Shown here in pieces: positions 33,475-45,917 of a stretch of DNA of 64,000 nucleotides. Each line of letters begins with the position of its first letter. The stretch's first letter is position 1. This DNA comes from Actinomyces oris (GTDB lineage: Bacteria > Actinomycetota > Actinomycetes > Actinomycetales > Actinomycetaceae). The position numbers and the translations under genes were made by a program. The notes beneath the pieces were generated by a model. It saw only the letters and a list, made by a program, of their open reading frames with translations. It had not been told where the DNA came from and did not search any database. The DNA is taken from positions 186,001-250,000 of the forward strand of contig NZ_CP014232.1 of assembly GCF_001553935.1 (NCBI RefSeq). Direction: 5' to 3'.

Positions 33475-34971
33475 TCAGCCCTGCACGCGCTCCATGACGA
33501 GCTCGCGTACGCGCTTGGCGTCGGCCTGGCCGCGGGTCGCCTTCATGACGGCTCCGACGATGGCGCCTGCCGCCTGGACCTTGCCGCCGCGGATCTTGTC
33601 CGCCACGTCCGGGTTGGCGGCCAGGGCCTCGTCCACGGCGGCCAGCAGCGCGGAGTCGTCGGAGACGACCTCGAGCCCGCGAGCGGCGGCAACGGCCTCA
33701 GGATCACCTTCGCCGGCCAGGACCCCTTCGAGAACCTGGCGGGCGAGCTTGTCAGTCAGGCGACCGGAATCCACCAGCCCTTGCAGCTCGGCGATCTGCT
33801 CGGGCGTGACGGCCATCTCCTCCAGGGCGGTCTCCTGTTCCTTGGCCCTACGAGAGAGCTCACCCATCCACCACTTGCGGGCGGCCTGGCCGGTGGTCCC
33901 CGCTGCCGCGGTGGCCTCGATGAGCTCGAGCGCCCCGGCGTTGACGACATCACGCATCTCAGTGTCGCTCAGGCCCCACTCGGCCTTGAGGCGACGGCGC
34001 TTGGCCGCGGGCATCTCGGGCAGCCCCGCACGGATCTCCTCGACCCATTCGCGGCTGGGCGCCACCGGAACCAGGTCCGGCTCGGGGAAGTAGCGGTAGT
34101 CATCGGCGTCGGACTTGACGCGACCGGCGCGGGTGGTGCCGTCGGCCTGGCCGTGACGGGTCTCCTGAAGCACCTCTCCCCCGGCGGCCAGGATGGCGGC
34201 CTGACGCTGGATCTCGTAGCGGACGACCTGCTCGATCCCACGGAAGGTGTTGACGTTCTTGGTCTCGGTGCGGGTGCCCAGCGGCGCGTCGGGCGACTCG
34301 CGCAGGGAGACGTTGACATCGGCGCGCACGTTGCCGCGCTCCATACGCGCCTCGGAGACGCCCAGGGCACGGAAGATATCGCGCAGGGTGCGCACGTAGG
34401 CGGCGGCGACCTGAGGCGCCCTGGCACCGGTGCCCTCGATGGGGCGGGTGACGATCTCCACCAGCGGCACGCCGGCGCGGTTGTAGTCCACCAGGGAGTG
34501 GCTGGCGCCCTCGATGCGGCCGTCGGCACCCCCGATGTGGGTGTTCTTACCGGCGTCCTCCTCCATATGGGCCCGCTCGATCGGGATGGTGAAGAAGGAG
34601 CCGTCCTCCATCTCGATCTCCAGGGCGCCGTCGTAGGCGATGGGCTCATCGGACTGGGAGGTCTGGAAGTCCTTGGCCAGGTCCGGATAGAAGTAGTTCT
34701 TCCGGGCGAAGCGGCAGGACTGCGCGATCTCGCAGCCCAGAGCCAGGCCGATACGGATGGCGTACTCCACACCGCGGGCATTGACCACCGGCAGCGCACC
34801 GGGCAGTCCCACCGACGTGGGGGTCACCATCGTGTTGGGCTGAGCGCCGAAGACGTTGGGGGCGGCGTCGAACATCTTGGTGGCGGTCCCCAGCTCGACG
34901 TGCACCTCGAGTCCCAGGACCGGGTCGTAGCGGCGAACGGCCTCGTCGAAGTCCATCAGCGTGTCACTCAT
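33475..34971 (-). CDS. gatB: Asp-tRNA(Asn)/Glu-tRNA(Gln) amidotransferase subunit B
   Basis: A 498-residue subunit that binds the misacylated tRNA and phosphorylates its side chain. Signatures are [59 protein letters not shown] and [17 protein letters not shown]. The C-terminal YqeY-like tail domain is present. I chose the ATG at 34971 because it overlaps the gatA stop as ATGA; the frame runs 16 codons further upstream into gatA. Last gene of gatCAB. Confidence 0.96.
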   Translation of the reverse strand: MSDTLMDFDEAVRRYDPVLGLEVHVELGTATKMFDAAPNVFGAQPNTMVTPTSVGLPGALPVVNARGVEYAIRIGLALGCEIAQSCRFARKNYFYPDLAKDFQTSQSDEPIAYDGALEIEMEDGSFFTIPIERAHMEEDAGKNTHIGGADGRIEGASHSLVDYNRAGVPLVEIVTRPIEGTGARAPQVAAAYVRTLRDIFRALGVSEARMERGNVRADVNVSLRESPDAPLGTRTETKNVNTFRGIEQVVRYEIQRQAAILAAGGEVLQETRHGQADGTTRAGRVKSDADDYRYFPEPDLVPVAPSREWVEEIRAGLPEMPAAKRRRLKAEWGLSDTEMRDVVNAGALELIEATAAAGTTGQAARKWWMGELSRRAKEQETALEEMAVTPEQIAELQGLVDSGRLTDKLARQVLEGVLAGEGDPEAVAAARGLEVVSDDSALLAAVDEALAANPDVADKIRGGKVQAAGAIVGAVMKATRGQADAKRVRELVMERVQG

Positions 34972-36509
34972 CGTGTCTCCTCCAGCTCGGGCGCACGCGA
35001 CAGCAGCGGCGCCCCCCATGTCTCCTCCAGTGCGGCCTCCAGGACGGCACCCACGCGGTACAGGCGGTCATCGGCCCTCTGCGGCGCCAGAATCTGGAAG
35101 CCCACCGGAAGCCCGTCATCACTCAGCCCCGAGGGCAGGCTCATGCCGGGGACCCCCGCGAGGTTGGCCGGGATCGTGGTCACGTCCAGCTTGTACATCG
35201 CCAGCGGGTCGTCCTTCTCCCCGAAGCGGTAGGCCGTCACCGGGGCGGTGGGCGAGACGAGGATGTCCGCCTTGTCCCAGGCGGCGGCGAAGTCGCGCTG
35301 CACGAGAGTGCGCACCTTCTGGGCCGAGCCGTAGTAGGCGTCGTAGTAGCCGGCCGACAGCACGTGGGTGCCCAGGATGATGCGGCGCTTGACCTCGTCA
35401 CCGAAGCCCGCCCCGCGGGTGGCCGCCATGACGGTCTCGGCGGTGACCGGTCCCGACGTCGGTTCGACCCGCAGGCCGTAACGCATCCCGTCGTAGCGGG
35501 CAAGGTTGGAGGAGGCCTCGGCGGGCATGATGAGGTAGTAGGCGTCCAGCGCGTACTCCAGGTGCGGCAGGGAGACGGTCTCCACCTGCGCGCCAGCCGC
35601 CTCGAGCAGCTCCAGGGCGGCGTGGAAGGAGGCCACGACGCCGTCGTGGTAGCCCTCTCCGCCGTCAAGCTCGGAGATGACGCCGACTCGCAGTCCGGTC
35701 AGGTCCCTTCCCTCCTGGGCGGCCCGGACCACGGCAGCCATGTCGCGCGGGGCGTCCGGCAGCGAGGTCGAGTCCAGCGGGTCGTGAGAGGCGATGACGT
35801 CGTGCAGTAGAGCGGTGTCCAGCACCGTACGGGCCATGGGACCCGGCGTGTCGAGGGAGGAGGCCATGGCGATGACGCCGAAGCGCGAGACCGTGCCGTA
35901 GGTCGGCTTGACGCCGACCGTGCCGGTGACGGCCGCGGGCTGGCGGATCGAGCCCCCGGTGTCGGTGCCCACGGCCACGGGGGCCTCGTAGGCGCCCACG
36001 GCCGCGGCCGAGCCACCCGAGGATCCTCCCGGGATGCGCCCCAGGTCCCAGGGGTTGGCGGTGCGCCCGAAGGCCGAGTGCTCGGTGGAGCCGCCCATGG
36101 CGAACTCGTCGAGATTGGTCTTGCCCAGGATCGGGGTGCGGGCGGCGCGCAGGTTGCGCACGAGGGTGGCGTCATAGGGCGGTACCCATCCCTCGAGGAT
36201 CCGTGAGGCGGCGGTGGTGACCTGGCCGCGGGTGACGATGAGGTCCTTGACGGCCACCGGCACACCGGTCAGCTCGCTGGTCGCCTGGCCCTCCTTGCGG
36301 GCGGCGTCGGCGGCGTCGGCCTGGCTCAGGGCGCACTCGGTATCGACGTTGAGGAAGGCTCCGACGGCGCCGTCGACGGCGGCGATGCGGTCGAGGTGGG
36401 CCTGGGTGAGCTCGCGCGAGGAGACCTCCCCCGCCGCCAGGGCCGCGGCCTGATCGGCGGCGCTGCTCCTGATGAGGTCGGCCAGGGCGTTGGTGCTGTG
36501 AGCGCTCAT
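34968..36509 (-). CDS. gatA: Asp-tRNA(Asn)/Glu-tRNA(Gln) amidotransferase subunit A
   Basis: A 513-residue amidase-signature enzyme that releases ammonia from glutamine for the amidotransferase. The Ser-cisSer-Lys triad is visible: K88 in [10 protein letters not shown]163 in [11 protein letters not shown] and S187 in [12 protein letters not shown]. Middle gene of the coupled gatCAB operon, with ATGA overlaps on both sides. Its presence implies that this organism makes Gln-tRNA and/or Asn-tRNA by the indirect route. Confidence 0.97.
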   Translation of the reverse strand: MSAHSTNALADLIRSSAADQAAALAAGEVSSRELTQAHLDRIAAVDGAVGAFLNVDTECALSQADAADAARKEGQATSELTGVPVAVKDLIVTRGQVTTAASRILEGWVPPYDATLVRNLRAARTPILGKTNLDEFAMGGSTEHSAFGRTANPWDLGRIPGGSSGGSAAAVGAYEAPVAVGTDTGGSIRQPAAVTGTVGVKPTYGTVSRFGVIAMASSLDTPGPMARTVLDTALLHDVIASHDPLDSTSLPDAPRDMAAVVRAAQEGRDLTGLRVGVISELDGGEGYHDGVVASFHAALELLEAAGAQVETVSLPHLEYALDAYYLIMPAEASSNLARYDGMRYGLRVEPTSGPVTAETVMAATRGAGFGDEVKRRIILGTHVLSAGYYDAYYGSAQKVRTLVQRDFAAAWDKADILVSPTAPVTAYRFGEKDDPLAMYKLDVTTIPANLAGVPGMSLPSGLSDDGLPVGFQILAPQRADDRLYRVGAVLEAALEETWGAPLLSRAPELEETR

Positions 36510-36811
36510 GAGGCGGAGTCCTCCCCCAGGATCTGCGGAACGAGGAACATGGAGTCCTCGCTGGCCGGCGCGCCGGCCAGGAGCTCGTCGACGTCGAGAG
36601 TGGGGGCCGGGACGTCCTCACGCAGCACGTTGGTCAGGGGCACGGGGTGGGAGGTCGCCGGCAGGTCGGGCGTGACCACGCTCGTAACCCGGGCGAAGGA
36701 GGAGGCGACCGCGTCCAGCTCTCCGGCCAGGCGCGACACCTCCTCATCGCTCAGGGCGACCCGAGCCAGTGCCGCGACACGTGCGACCTCATCAGTGGAA
36801 ATAGCAGACAT
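36506..36811 (-). CDS. gatC: Asp-tRNA(Asn)/Glu-tRNA(Gln) amidotransferase subunit C
   Basis: A 101-residue subunit that wraps around and stabilises GatA-GatB. The N-terminus [20 protein letters not shown] with [16 protein letters not shown] is typical. The ATG at 36811 gives the usual length; the longer frame to 37018 adds an unconserved extension. First gene of the operon, overlapping gatA by ATGA. Confidence 0.95.
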   Translation of the reverse strand: MSAISTDEVARVAALARVALSDEEVSRLAGELDAVASSFARVTSVVTPDLPATSHPVPLTNVLREDVPAPTLDVDELLAGAPASEDSMFLVPQILGEDSAS

Positions 36812-37236
36812 GGTGTGGAGTCTAGCCGGGTCGAGCCGGGCTACGGCCGTATCACGGCGACAACACGTCGCGGCGGGTTCGACGGCGAGGGACCTGCCCT
36901 CATCGACATCCTTGCCCCATTCTTGCCCCGCAGGAGGGACGTGGACGCCACGCCCACGGGGCCCTGCGAAACTGAACCGATACCAGATTCGTGCGATCTC
37001 ACACAGCCTCATCCCCAAGGATGATTGACATCATCTCATTTCACGGATGTCATGGTGATCACCAGGTGTGGACCGACCCGCAGGCGACGGCACTGCCGCG
37101 TTGACGCAGGTCGGGACAGCAACAGCTCCTGGATCAGACCTCCTTCTAGGACTTTGGACCACCGGAGGTCGGATGGACCACTGGATTCGGCCACACGCCT
37201 CCCCGCACGGGACCCGTGGCCGAGGGATGAGGATGC
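36812..37236. promoter_or_regulatory. Divergent promoter region, gatC / L,D-transpeptidase
   Basis: No gene is supported in these 425 bases. On the plus strand TTGACA (37025-37030), 17 bases, then TGTCAT (37048-37053) is a fair promoter for the transpeptidase and would give a ~170-base leader. The palindrome TGGTGATCACCA at 37053-37064 overlaps the end of this -10 box and could be an operator. Confidence 0.4.
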
Positions 37237-39072
37237 ATGAGCAGCAATACTTCCCCCACTGGTGCGCAGCACCAGGGAGAAGCCTCCCAGAGCGAGACCA
37301 CTGTGCTCAGCACGCCCTATGGGCAGCCCGAAGGCGTGCGTCGTCAGTCCGTCTTCCAGGCGGCTGCGCGAGCCGCGGCACCGCGTGCGCATTCCGCTGG
37401 CACCGCCGCAGGCGTGATGAGCGCGGAGCAGAGCAGCACCGAGGAGATCGAGGCGGTCGCCCCGGCAGCGGCCTCAGAACCGGTCTCCAGCAGCGAGCCG
37501 ACCCGCAAGGATGCTTCGCGCACCGAGCGCACCGAGCGCACCGAGGTCACTGCCGGCACCGACCGGCCCTCCGCAGTCGTCCCGGCCCCCTCCTCCTTCC
37601 CGGCGGTCACGTCCCCCGAGGCGGAGTCGTCCCGGGAGGAGCCCCGGCGTCGTCGCCGCTGGCCCCTGGGGGTCGCGGCCGCCGCGCTGCTCCTGCTGGG
37701 CGTCGTCGGCGCCGGAGGCTATGCCTACGCCGCCCACTACGACGGCCGGGCCGTCCCGGGGACCACCGTGGCCGGCACCGACGTCTCCGGCAAGAGCCGG
37801 CAGGAGATCGTGGCCACCATTGAGGAGCGCGCCAAGAACACCAAGGTCGGCATCTCCGGAGACGTCACCGCCAGTGCCTCCCTGACAGACCTGGGAACCA
37901 CCGTGGACGCCCAGGCCACCGCTGACGCCGTCATGGCCCGGGGTGACACGCTCGGCGAGAAGCTCCGCGCCCTGGTCTCCCAGGGCAAGAGCGAGGTCCC
38001 TGTGGTCTCCACCACTGACAAGACCAAGGTGAGCGGCTACGCCACCTCCCTGATCCCCGAGGACCGCGCCAAGGCACGCAATGCCACCGTGATCCTCAGC
38101 GAGGACGGCACCACCTTCACCACCACGAGCTCGGCCAAGGGCTCCTCCCTGGACGCCAACGCCCTGGCCCAGGCCGCGCAGAAGGCCGCCACGTCCCTGG
38201 ACTCGTCATCGATCTCCCTGAAGATCACGGACGCCGCACCGAAGGTCTCCGACTCCGACGCCCAGAAGGTCGCTGACAAGGCCAACAGCTGGGTCTCCCA
38301 GGACGTCACCATCACCATGGGTGAGGACTCCTACACAGCGGAGAACACGGACAAGGCCTCGTGGATCAAGATCACCAACTCGACCGAGTCCGCCCCGACC
38401 ATCGCCGTGGACTCCTCAAAGGTCTCCCAGTGGGTCAAGTCACAGGCTGAGGAGGCCAGCTCCGAGCCCGTCACCGGCGAACGCAACGTCAATGCCAGCG
38501 GCCAGGTGGTCTCCACCCCGACCGAGGCCAAGGACGGCAAGACCGTCAACAACGCCGACGCGGTGACCACCGCGATCACGCAGTCCCTGGGCAGCAACAA
38601 GGCCTACTCCGGCTCCTTTGAGGCCACGACGGTCAAGGCGGAGTGGAAGGAGCGCACCATCGCCAATGGTGCGGAGAAGCTGCCCTACCAGGCCGCTCCG
38701 GGTGAGAAGTGGGTCGACCTCAACCTGTCGAACAAGACGGTGACCGCCTACGAGGGGGCGACCGTCGTGCACGGCCCGGTCTCCATCGTCGACGGCGCCG
38801 CCGAGACCCCCACGGTCACCGGCACCTACAAGGTCTACCTGCAGTACGAGTCCCAGACCATGCGCGGTGAGAACGCCGACGGCTCCCCCTACGTCGCCGA
38901 GAACGTCCCGTGGGTGAGCTACTTCTACAGCGGCTACGCCTTCCACGGCGCGGGCTGGCGCTCCAGCTTCGGGTACTCCGACTCCCACGGCTGCGTCAAC
39001 ATGCCGGTCCCCGAGGCGCAGTGGATCTACAACTGGGTCGATACGAACACGGTGGTCCACAGCCACTACTGA
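37237..39072 (+). CDS. Membrane-anchored L,D-transpeptidase (YkuD domain)
   Basis: A 611-residue protein. Residues 1-~140 are cytoplasmic and disordered, rich in Ser, Thr, Glu and Ala, with three RTE repeats. One membrane segment follows (~147-170, WPLGVAAAALLLLGVVGAGG). Residues ~175-460 are extracellular peptidoglycan-binding-type repeats (GTDVSGKSRQEIVATIEE). The C-terminal YkuD domain (~490-611) carries the active site HGAGWRSSFGYSDSHGCVNM with the catalytic cysteine. It should form 3-3 cross-links or attach proteins to peptidoglycan outside the membrane. Cut off between gatC and ligA, with a perfect terminator after it. Function is well supported. Confidence 0.92.
   Translation: MSSNTSPTGAQHQGEASQSETTVLSTPYGQPEGVRRQSVFQAAARAAAPRAHSAGTAAGVMSAEQSSTEEIEAVAPAAASEPVSSSEPTRKDASRTERTERTEVTAGTDRPSAVVPAPSSFPAVTSPEAESSREEPRRRRRWPLGVAAAALLLLGVVGAGGYAYAAHYDGRAVPGTTVAGTDVSGKSRQEIVATIEERAKNTKVGISGDVTASASLTDLGTTVDAQATADAVMARGDTLGEKLRALVSQGKSEVPVVSTTDKTKVSGYATSLIPEDRAKARNATVILSEDGTTFTTTSSAKGSSLDANALAQAAQKAATSLDSSSISLKITDAAPKVSDSDAQKVADKANSWVSQDVTITMGEDSYTAENTDKASWIKITNSTESAPTIAVDSSKVSQWVKSQAEEASSEPVTGERNVNASGQVVSTPTEAKDGKTVNNADAVTTAITQSLGSNKAYSGSFEATTVKAEWKERTIANGAEKLPYQAAPGEKWVDLNLSNKTVTAYEGATVVHGPVSIVDGAAETPTVTGTYKVYLQYESQTMRGENADGSPYVAENVPWVSYFYSGYAFHGAGWRSSFGYSDSHGCVNMPVPEAQWIYNWVDTNTVVHSHY
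37519..37545 (+). repeat. 9-bp tandem repeat inside the transpeptidase gene
   Basis: CGCACCGAG occurs three times in a row and encodes RTE-RTE-RTE in the disordered cytoplasmic N-terminus. Copy number could vary between strains without changing frame. Confidence 0.8.
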
Positions 39073-39103
39073 TCCGGTATCAGCGCCAGTAACAGCCGAG
39101 TCG

Positions 39104-39151
39104 CGAAGGGGGCGGGGCACCTCCTGACAAGGAGGTGCCCCGCCCCCTTCG
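39104..39151. terminator. Bidirectional terminator between the transpeptidase gene and ligA
   Basis: A perfect 22-bp stem (left arm begins CGAAGGGGGCGGGGCACC) with a GACA loop lies between two convergent genes. Confidence 0.85.
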
Positions 39152-39158
39152 TGCGTTC

Positions 39159-41614
<2,456 letters not shown>

Positions 41615-41755
41615 GAGACCATCTTCTCCCAAGCGGGTTCACACCGGGTTGCGCCAGTGTCCACAGTGACCATGAGCATCCCCGAACGGCGAGGTTGTCC
41701 ACACCCGGGATTGCCTGAAAATGACGCGACGAGCCCCTACGGCGATTCTGGACGA

Positions 41756-44700
41756 ATGAGCTCTACCGCCGACGTCCTGGACCTCCACTCGTTCCTGCCG
41801 GGAGAGGCCTCGTCCTCGTTGTTCCGACGCTCGGCAGGTGAGGCGGCAGCGGACGCGGCTCTGGCCGCCGTGGCCGGCCCGTGGCACCTTGCCGTCCTGG
41901 ACGGTCCCGACCTGGGCCTGGTAATGGCCGTCAGGGACGGCGCCCTCCTGGGCCGCGGCGAGGTCCTCAGCGATCCCTTGGTCTCCCGCCGTCATCTGCG
42001 CCTGCGACTCCACGGCGGCCGGGTCCTGGCGCAGGACTGCGGATCGGCCAACGGCTCCTATCGCTACTGGCACCTGGGGCTGTGGCTGCGTGTGCGCCGG
42101 GAGATGAGGATGAAGGAGGGGACGCTCCTGCGGCTGGGGAACAGCGTGCTCGAGCTGCGTAGGCGCCCCTTCGACCTGGTGGTAGTCGCCCCCACGACGT
42201 CGGGATCGTCAACGGCGTGGTTGATGGCGGGCTCACTGGTCTGTGTCCTGGTCATGGCCGGCTCGGCGGTCATCGCGCTCAGGACGGGGAGCCGCGGCGC
42301 GATGGGCATGGTCATGGTGGCGCCGATGGTCGCGATGACGATCATGCGCCTGGTGCCCTTCCTGCAACAACGGAGAACCCAGCGCGCCGGGCGCACCGGG
42401 CGGGCCGGTGGAGGCCGATGGCACGCTCGCCGGCGCCGCCGGGGCGGCCGACCGGGTTGGAGGCGCGGAGAGCCGGACCCTGCCACGATGCTGCTGGCCG
42501 TCGCCGCGCGCTCCAGCATGTCTCAGTCCGTCCATGGCCCCCAGGCCGAGGGCTCGACGACGCCTGCCTCCGCCGGTCAGGAGAACCTGGCCGCATGGAG
42601 TGCCGGGCGACGACGACGCTGCGTCCTGTCGCTCTGCGACGGTGAGAGCCTGGCCCTGGTGGGCAGGGGCGCGGGCAGTGCGCTCAGATGGTGGTGCGCC
42701 CAGCTCCTGGCCCGCGATGAGGTCCGGTTGACCATACTGGATGTCCCACCGGGTGCCCCGTCGGATGAACGCGCCGGCTATCGGGGCGGTGTGGAGCGTG
42801 AGGAGACAGGCGACCGGCTGGGGGTCCGCCTCTCCTGGGGCCCGCAGGCCCACCCTCGCTGCGCGCAGATAGTGACCTGCTCTCATGACGGGGTCCCACC
42901 CCAGGCGCTGAGCACGCGGCCCGCTCCGGATGGGGCGCCGTCGTGCTCACCGACCTGGTGGGGGGCGGTTTGTCACCTGAGCCGCTCCCGGATCAGGTCA
43001 CCACGCGGGTCCTCGTCCCAGGCCGAAGGCATTCCCGATCTGGTCCCCCTCAGCACGGTCATGGACGACTTCGACGCCCACGAGCTGCAGGCACGGTGGG
43101 AGGATCAGACGCACTCGCCGGCCCGGGGCGCGCAGGCGCTGTCGGCAGTGCTCGGAGTGGGAGTACGAGGACCGGTGCGTGCCGACCTGGTGGCGGACGG
43201 TCCACACGCCCTGCTGGCCGGGACCACGGGCTCAGGCAAGTCCGAGCTGCTCATCTCGTGGCTGGTGCAGCTGGCGCTGAGCCGAGCGCCGGATCGCCTC
43301 ACCCTGGTCCTCGTCGACTACAAGGGCGGCGCCGCCTTCGGCCCTCTGGCCGGCCTGCCGCACACGGCCGGGGTGCTGACGGATCTGGATCCCGCCGGCA
43401 CCCAGCGAGCCCTGTCCTCCTTGGAGGCCGAGGTGCGCCGCCGCGAGCGGATCCTGGCCGCACACGGCGCCAAGGACCTGTCCTGCCTGCCACCGCAGGT
43501 TGTCGTGCCCGATCTGGTGGTAGCGGTGGACGAGTTCGCCACCTTGGCCGGCGAGCACGCAGAGGTCCTGGAGTCCCTGGTGCGTATCGCCGCCCAAGGG
43601 CGCAGCCTGGGAATCCACCTCATTCTGGCCACGCAGCGCCCTCAGGGGGCAATATCCCCGGCGATTCGGGCCAACACCTCCTTACGAGTGTGCCTGCGGG
43701 TGCTCGACGCCGCTGACTCCCGGGACGTCCTGGGACACGACGGGGCCGCCCGGCTCGGTCATCATCCCGGCAGGGTCCTGGTCAGTGGCGCCGGCGGCGC
43801 TCAAGACAGCGCCGCTGACCGGCAAGGTCTCGGCGACGGGGCCAGTGGTTCTCCCGACCCTGGCAGTCAGGTGCTTCAGGCCCCCTGGTGCGGCTCGGCG
43901 AGTGAGGTTCAGGGGATCGTCGACCTCATCTCACGGGCAGCCGAGGGTCACGCCGCCCCGTGGCGTCCCTGGGCGCCGGCCCTGCCCACCTCGATCAGCG
44001 CGGCCGGGGCACTCGAGCTGGTTCGGCTCCGAGGCCCCCAGGCACCGGGTGAGCGTGAGGAGCAGGAGCCGCTGGTCACGGCCGACCCTGCCGACCACGC
44101 TCCACTGTCCGGGCACGACGATGACCGTCTTCTCCTGGCCGTGACCGACCTTCCTCGCCGGCAGAGCCTGGGGGTGTGGCAGTGGCGGGTCACTCGCCCG
44201 CTGCTGGTCCTCGGGGCCCCGAGGTCGGGGCGCTCCACTCTCGTTGCCTCCGCAGCGACGGCGGCGCTGGGCTCGGGCAGAGGGGTGCACCTGTGCGGCT
44301 TCGCTCCCACAACCACTATCGCCTCCGGCCAGACCACGGACATGGCCTGCTCCGTGCGCGGGCTCCTCAGCCACCCCGGGCTGGGCACCGTGGTCGGTAC
44401 GGAGGACCCGCGACGTCTGACCCGGCTGTGGGGACTCGCCGCCAGCGGACACCTCGGCGGGGACCTATTGTGCCTCGACAACGTCGACGCTCTCGTCCCG
44501 ACCATTGATGAGGTGCTGGGACCCGGCCAGGGCAACGCCCTGTTGGAGGCCGTCATCCGTACCGCCTCCGCGACGGGCACTCCCCTGCTGCTGACCGCCC
44601 CCTTGGCAGCCTCCACCTCCCGATGGGCCGCCTCCATGGGGCTCAGGCTGGTTCTCGGTGCGGCCACCGGCACGCAGGCCGCTCTCGCTGGTCTTCCACG

Positions 44701-45364
44701 CGGGGTGGTCACCGGCGGCGCCCCGGGGCGCGGCGTCATCCTGGACGGGGCGACGACAACCGCCTGCCAGATCGTGCTCCGTGAGGACTGCCCGGGATCC
44801 GCCTGCGAGCGCAACGTCGGCCACGCGCTACGACTCGAACCACTGCCGACCCGGCCCACCTGGGAGGACGTCCCGGAGGGCACCTGGGCTGTGGGAGGAG
44901 ACGCGGCGGCACCGGTCACGCTTCCGGCTCACACCAGCGTCCTGGTCGCCGGGCCTCCCGGCTCGGGGCGCTCCACGGCGCTGCGGGCACTGGCCCAGGC
45001 GATGGCCTCCGACCCCCTCGTCGTTGACGACCTGGACCTGGCGGACATCGCCACCGCCACTCAGGTGGAGGCCGCGCTGGCGCGCTCCGAGGTGGTCCTG
45101 GCCTCCGCCTCGACGGAGAAGGTCGCCACGACCTTCCGCGGCGCGATCTCCACGATGCGTGAGCGTGAGGCGCTCGTCGTGCTGTGGCCCGGCATGCGCC
45201 CTGCCGATCAGGCCGCCGGCATCTCCTTGCGGACGGTCACCGACCCCAGAGCGATGACGCTGCCCGGTCGTGGGGCACTCGTCTATCGCGGAACGTGCCT
45301 GCCCATTCAGATCGTGCTACCCCGGCCCGAAGACAATGATCGTCCTATTGAACACCCTGTTTAA
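41756..45364 (+). CDS. FHA-domain, membrane-anchored FtsK/SpoIIIE ATPase (EssC-like)
   Basis: A ~1202-residue protein. Residues ~50-130 form an FHA phosphothreonine-binding domain (LLGRGEVLSDPLVSRRHLRL, GSANGSY). Two membrane segments follow at ~153-203. Three P-loop domains come next: the first, complete FtsK/SpoIIIE domain has GTTGSGKS at 489-496, VVAVDEFATLAG near 590 and ILATQRPQGAIS; the second has GAPRSGRS near 820; the third has GPPGSGRS near 1066. FHA, two membrane helices and three ATPases is the plan of EssC, the motor of Firmicutes-type type VII secretion. No WXG100 or other secretion gene is in the window. The start is uncertain: ATG 41756 has a weak ribosome site, and GTG 41657 would add 33 residues. 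Confidence 0.85.
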   Translation: MSSTADVLDLHSFLPGEASSSLFRRSAGEAAADAALAAVAGPWHLAVLDGPDLGLVMAVRDGALLGRGEVLSDPLVSRRHLRLRLHGGRVLAQDCGSANGSYRYWHLGLWLRVRREMRMKEGTLLRLGNSVLELRRRPFDLVVVAPTTSGSSTAWLMAGSLVCVLVMAGSAVIALRTGSRGAMGMVMVAPMVAMTIMRLVPFLQQRRTQRAGRTGRAGGGRWHARRRRRGGRPGWRRGEPDPATMLLAVAARSSMSQSVHGPQAEGSTTPASAGQENLAAWSAGRRRRCVLSLCDGESLALVGRGAGSALRWWCAQLLARDEVRLTILDVPPGAPSDERAGYRGGVEREETGDRLGVRLSWGPQAHPRCAQIVTCSHDGVPPQALSTRPAPDGAPSCSPTWWGAVCHLSRSRIRSPRGSSSQAEGIPDLVPLSTVMDDFDAHELQARWEDQTHSPARGAQALSAVLGVGVRGPVRADLVADGPHALLAGTTGSGKSELLISWLVQLALSRAPDRLTLVLVDYKGGAAFGPLAGLPHTAGVLTDLDPAGTQRALSSLEAEVRRRERILAAHGAKDLSCLPPQVVVPDLVVAVDEFATLAGEHAEVLESLVRIAAQGRSLGIHLILATQRPQGAISPAIRANTSLRVCLRVLDAADSRDVLGHDGAARLGHHPGRVLVSGAGGAQDSAADRQGLGDGASGSPDPGSQVLQAPWCGSASEVQGIVDLISRAAEGHAAPWRPWAPALPTSISAAGALELVRLRGPQAPGEREEQEPLVTADPADHAPLSGHDDDRLLLAVTDLPRRQSLGVWQWRVTRPLLVLGAPRSGRSTLVASAATAALGSGRGVHLCGFAPTTTIASGQTTDMACSVRGLLSHPGLGTVVGTEDPRRLTRLWGLAASGHLGGDLLCLDNVDALVPTIDEVLGPGQGNALLEAVIRTASATGTPLLLTAPLAASTSRWAASMGLRLVLGAATGTQAALAGLPRGVVTGGAPGRGVILDGATTTACQIVLREDCPGSACERNVGHALRLEPLPTRPTWEDVPEGTWAVGGDAAAPVTLPAHTSVLVAGPPGSGRSTALRALAQAMASDPLVVDDLDLADIATATQVEAALARSEVVLASASTEKVATTFRGAISTMREREALVVLWPGMRPADQAAGISLRTVTDPRAMTLPGRGALVYRGTCLPIQIVLPRPEDNDRPIEHPV

Positions 45365-45570
45365 CAGGCATTCTCAATGAAGGAAAGTGGTGTTATCTGA
45401 GTACCTCAGCATCCTGTGAGGATCACGACAGGGTATCGGCACAGGTCTCATGATCGAGGTCTTGCCCACCGCCCCCCGTCGTGTGAAAGTTGTTCTCGGA
45501 CGCGGCCGCCGTTCCCTGACAAGCTGGGTCGGCGCCAACCGCATGACCGATGACCTTGTAGGGGGCCCTT

Positions 45571-45819
45571 ATGGACTGGCGCAGCCAAGCCGCATGTCTC
45601 ACCGTTGACCCGGAGCTCTTCTTCCCCGTGGGGAACACAGGTCCCGCCATTGCCCAGATCGCCAAGGCAAAAGAGGTGTGCGGCCGCTGCGAGGTGGTGG
45701 ACACCTGCCTGAAGTGGGCACTGGAGAACGGCCAGGACGCCGGCGTCTGGGGAGGCATGAGCGAGGACGAGCGCCGTTCTCTCAAGCGCCGGGCGGCCAG
45801 GGCCCGCCGGTCCTCCTGA
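45571..45819 (+). CDS. whiB1: WhiB-family iron-sulfur transcription factor (WhiB1-like)
   Basis: An 82-residue protein with the four cluster cysteines of the Wbl family (C9, C37, C40, C46 in C-x27-C-x2-C-x5-C) and the GVWGG turn at ~58-62, followed by a basic tail (RRSLKRRAARARRSS). Such proteins hold a 4Fe-4S cluster and bind sigma factor to control transcription. Placement next to a PdtaS-type kinase matches whiB1 (Rv3219) and pdtaS (Rv3220c) of M. tuberculosis, which is why I assign WhiB1. AGGGGG precedes the ATG. A classic intrinsic terminator follows. Confidence 0.9.
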   Translation: MDWRSQAACLTVDPELFFPVGNTGPAIAQIAKAKEVCGRCEVVDTCLKWALENGQDAGVWGGMSEDERRSLKRRAARARRSS

Positions 45820-45843
45820 AAACTGATCGAGTTCTTGACACTG

Positions 45844-45880
45844 CGGTGTTCGCACGCTTAATCGTGCGAACACCGTTTTG
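45844..45880 (+). terminator. Intrinsic terminator after whiB
   Basis: CGGTGTTCGCACG, a six-base loop, its perfect complement, then TTTTGTT. A textbook rho-independent terminator on the plus strand. Confidence 0.92.
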
Positions 45881-45917
45881 TTGATCCAGTGGTTCTCTAC
45901 AGCGGGAAAAGGAAAGG

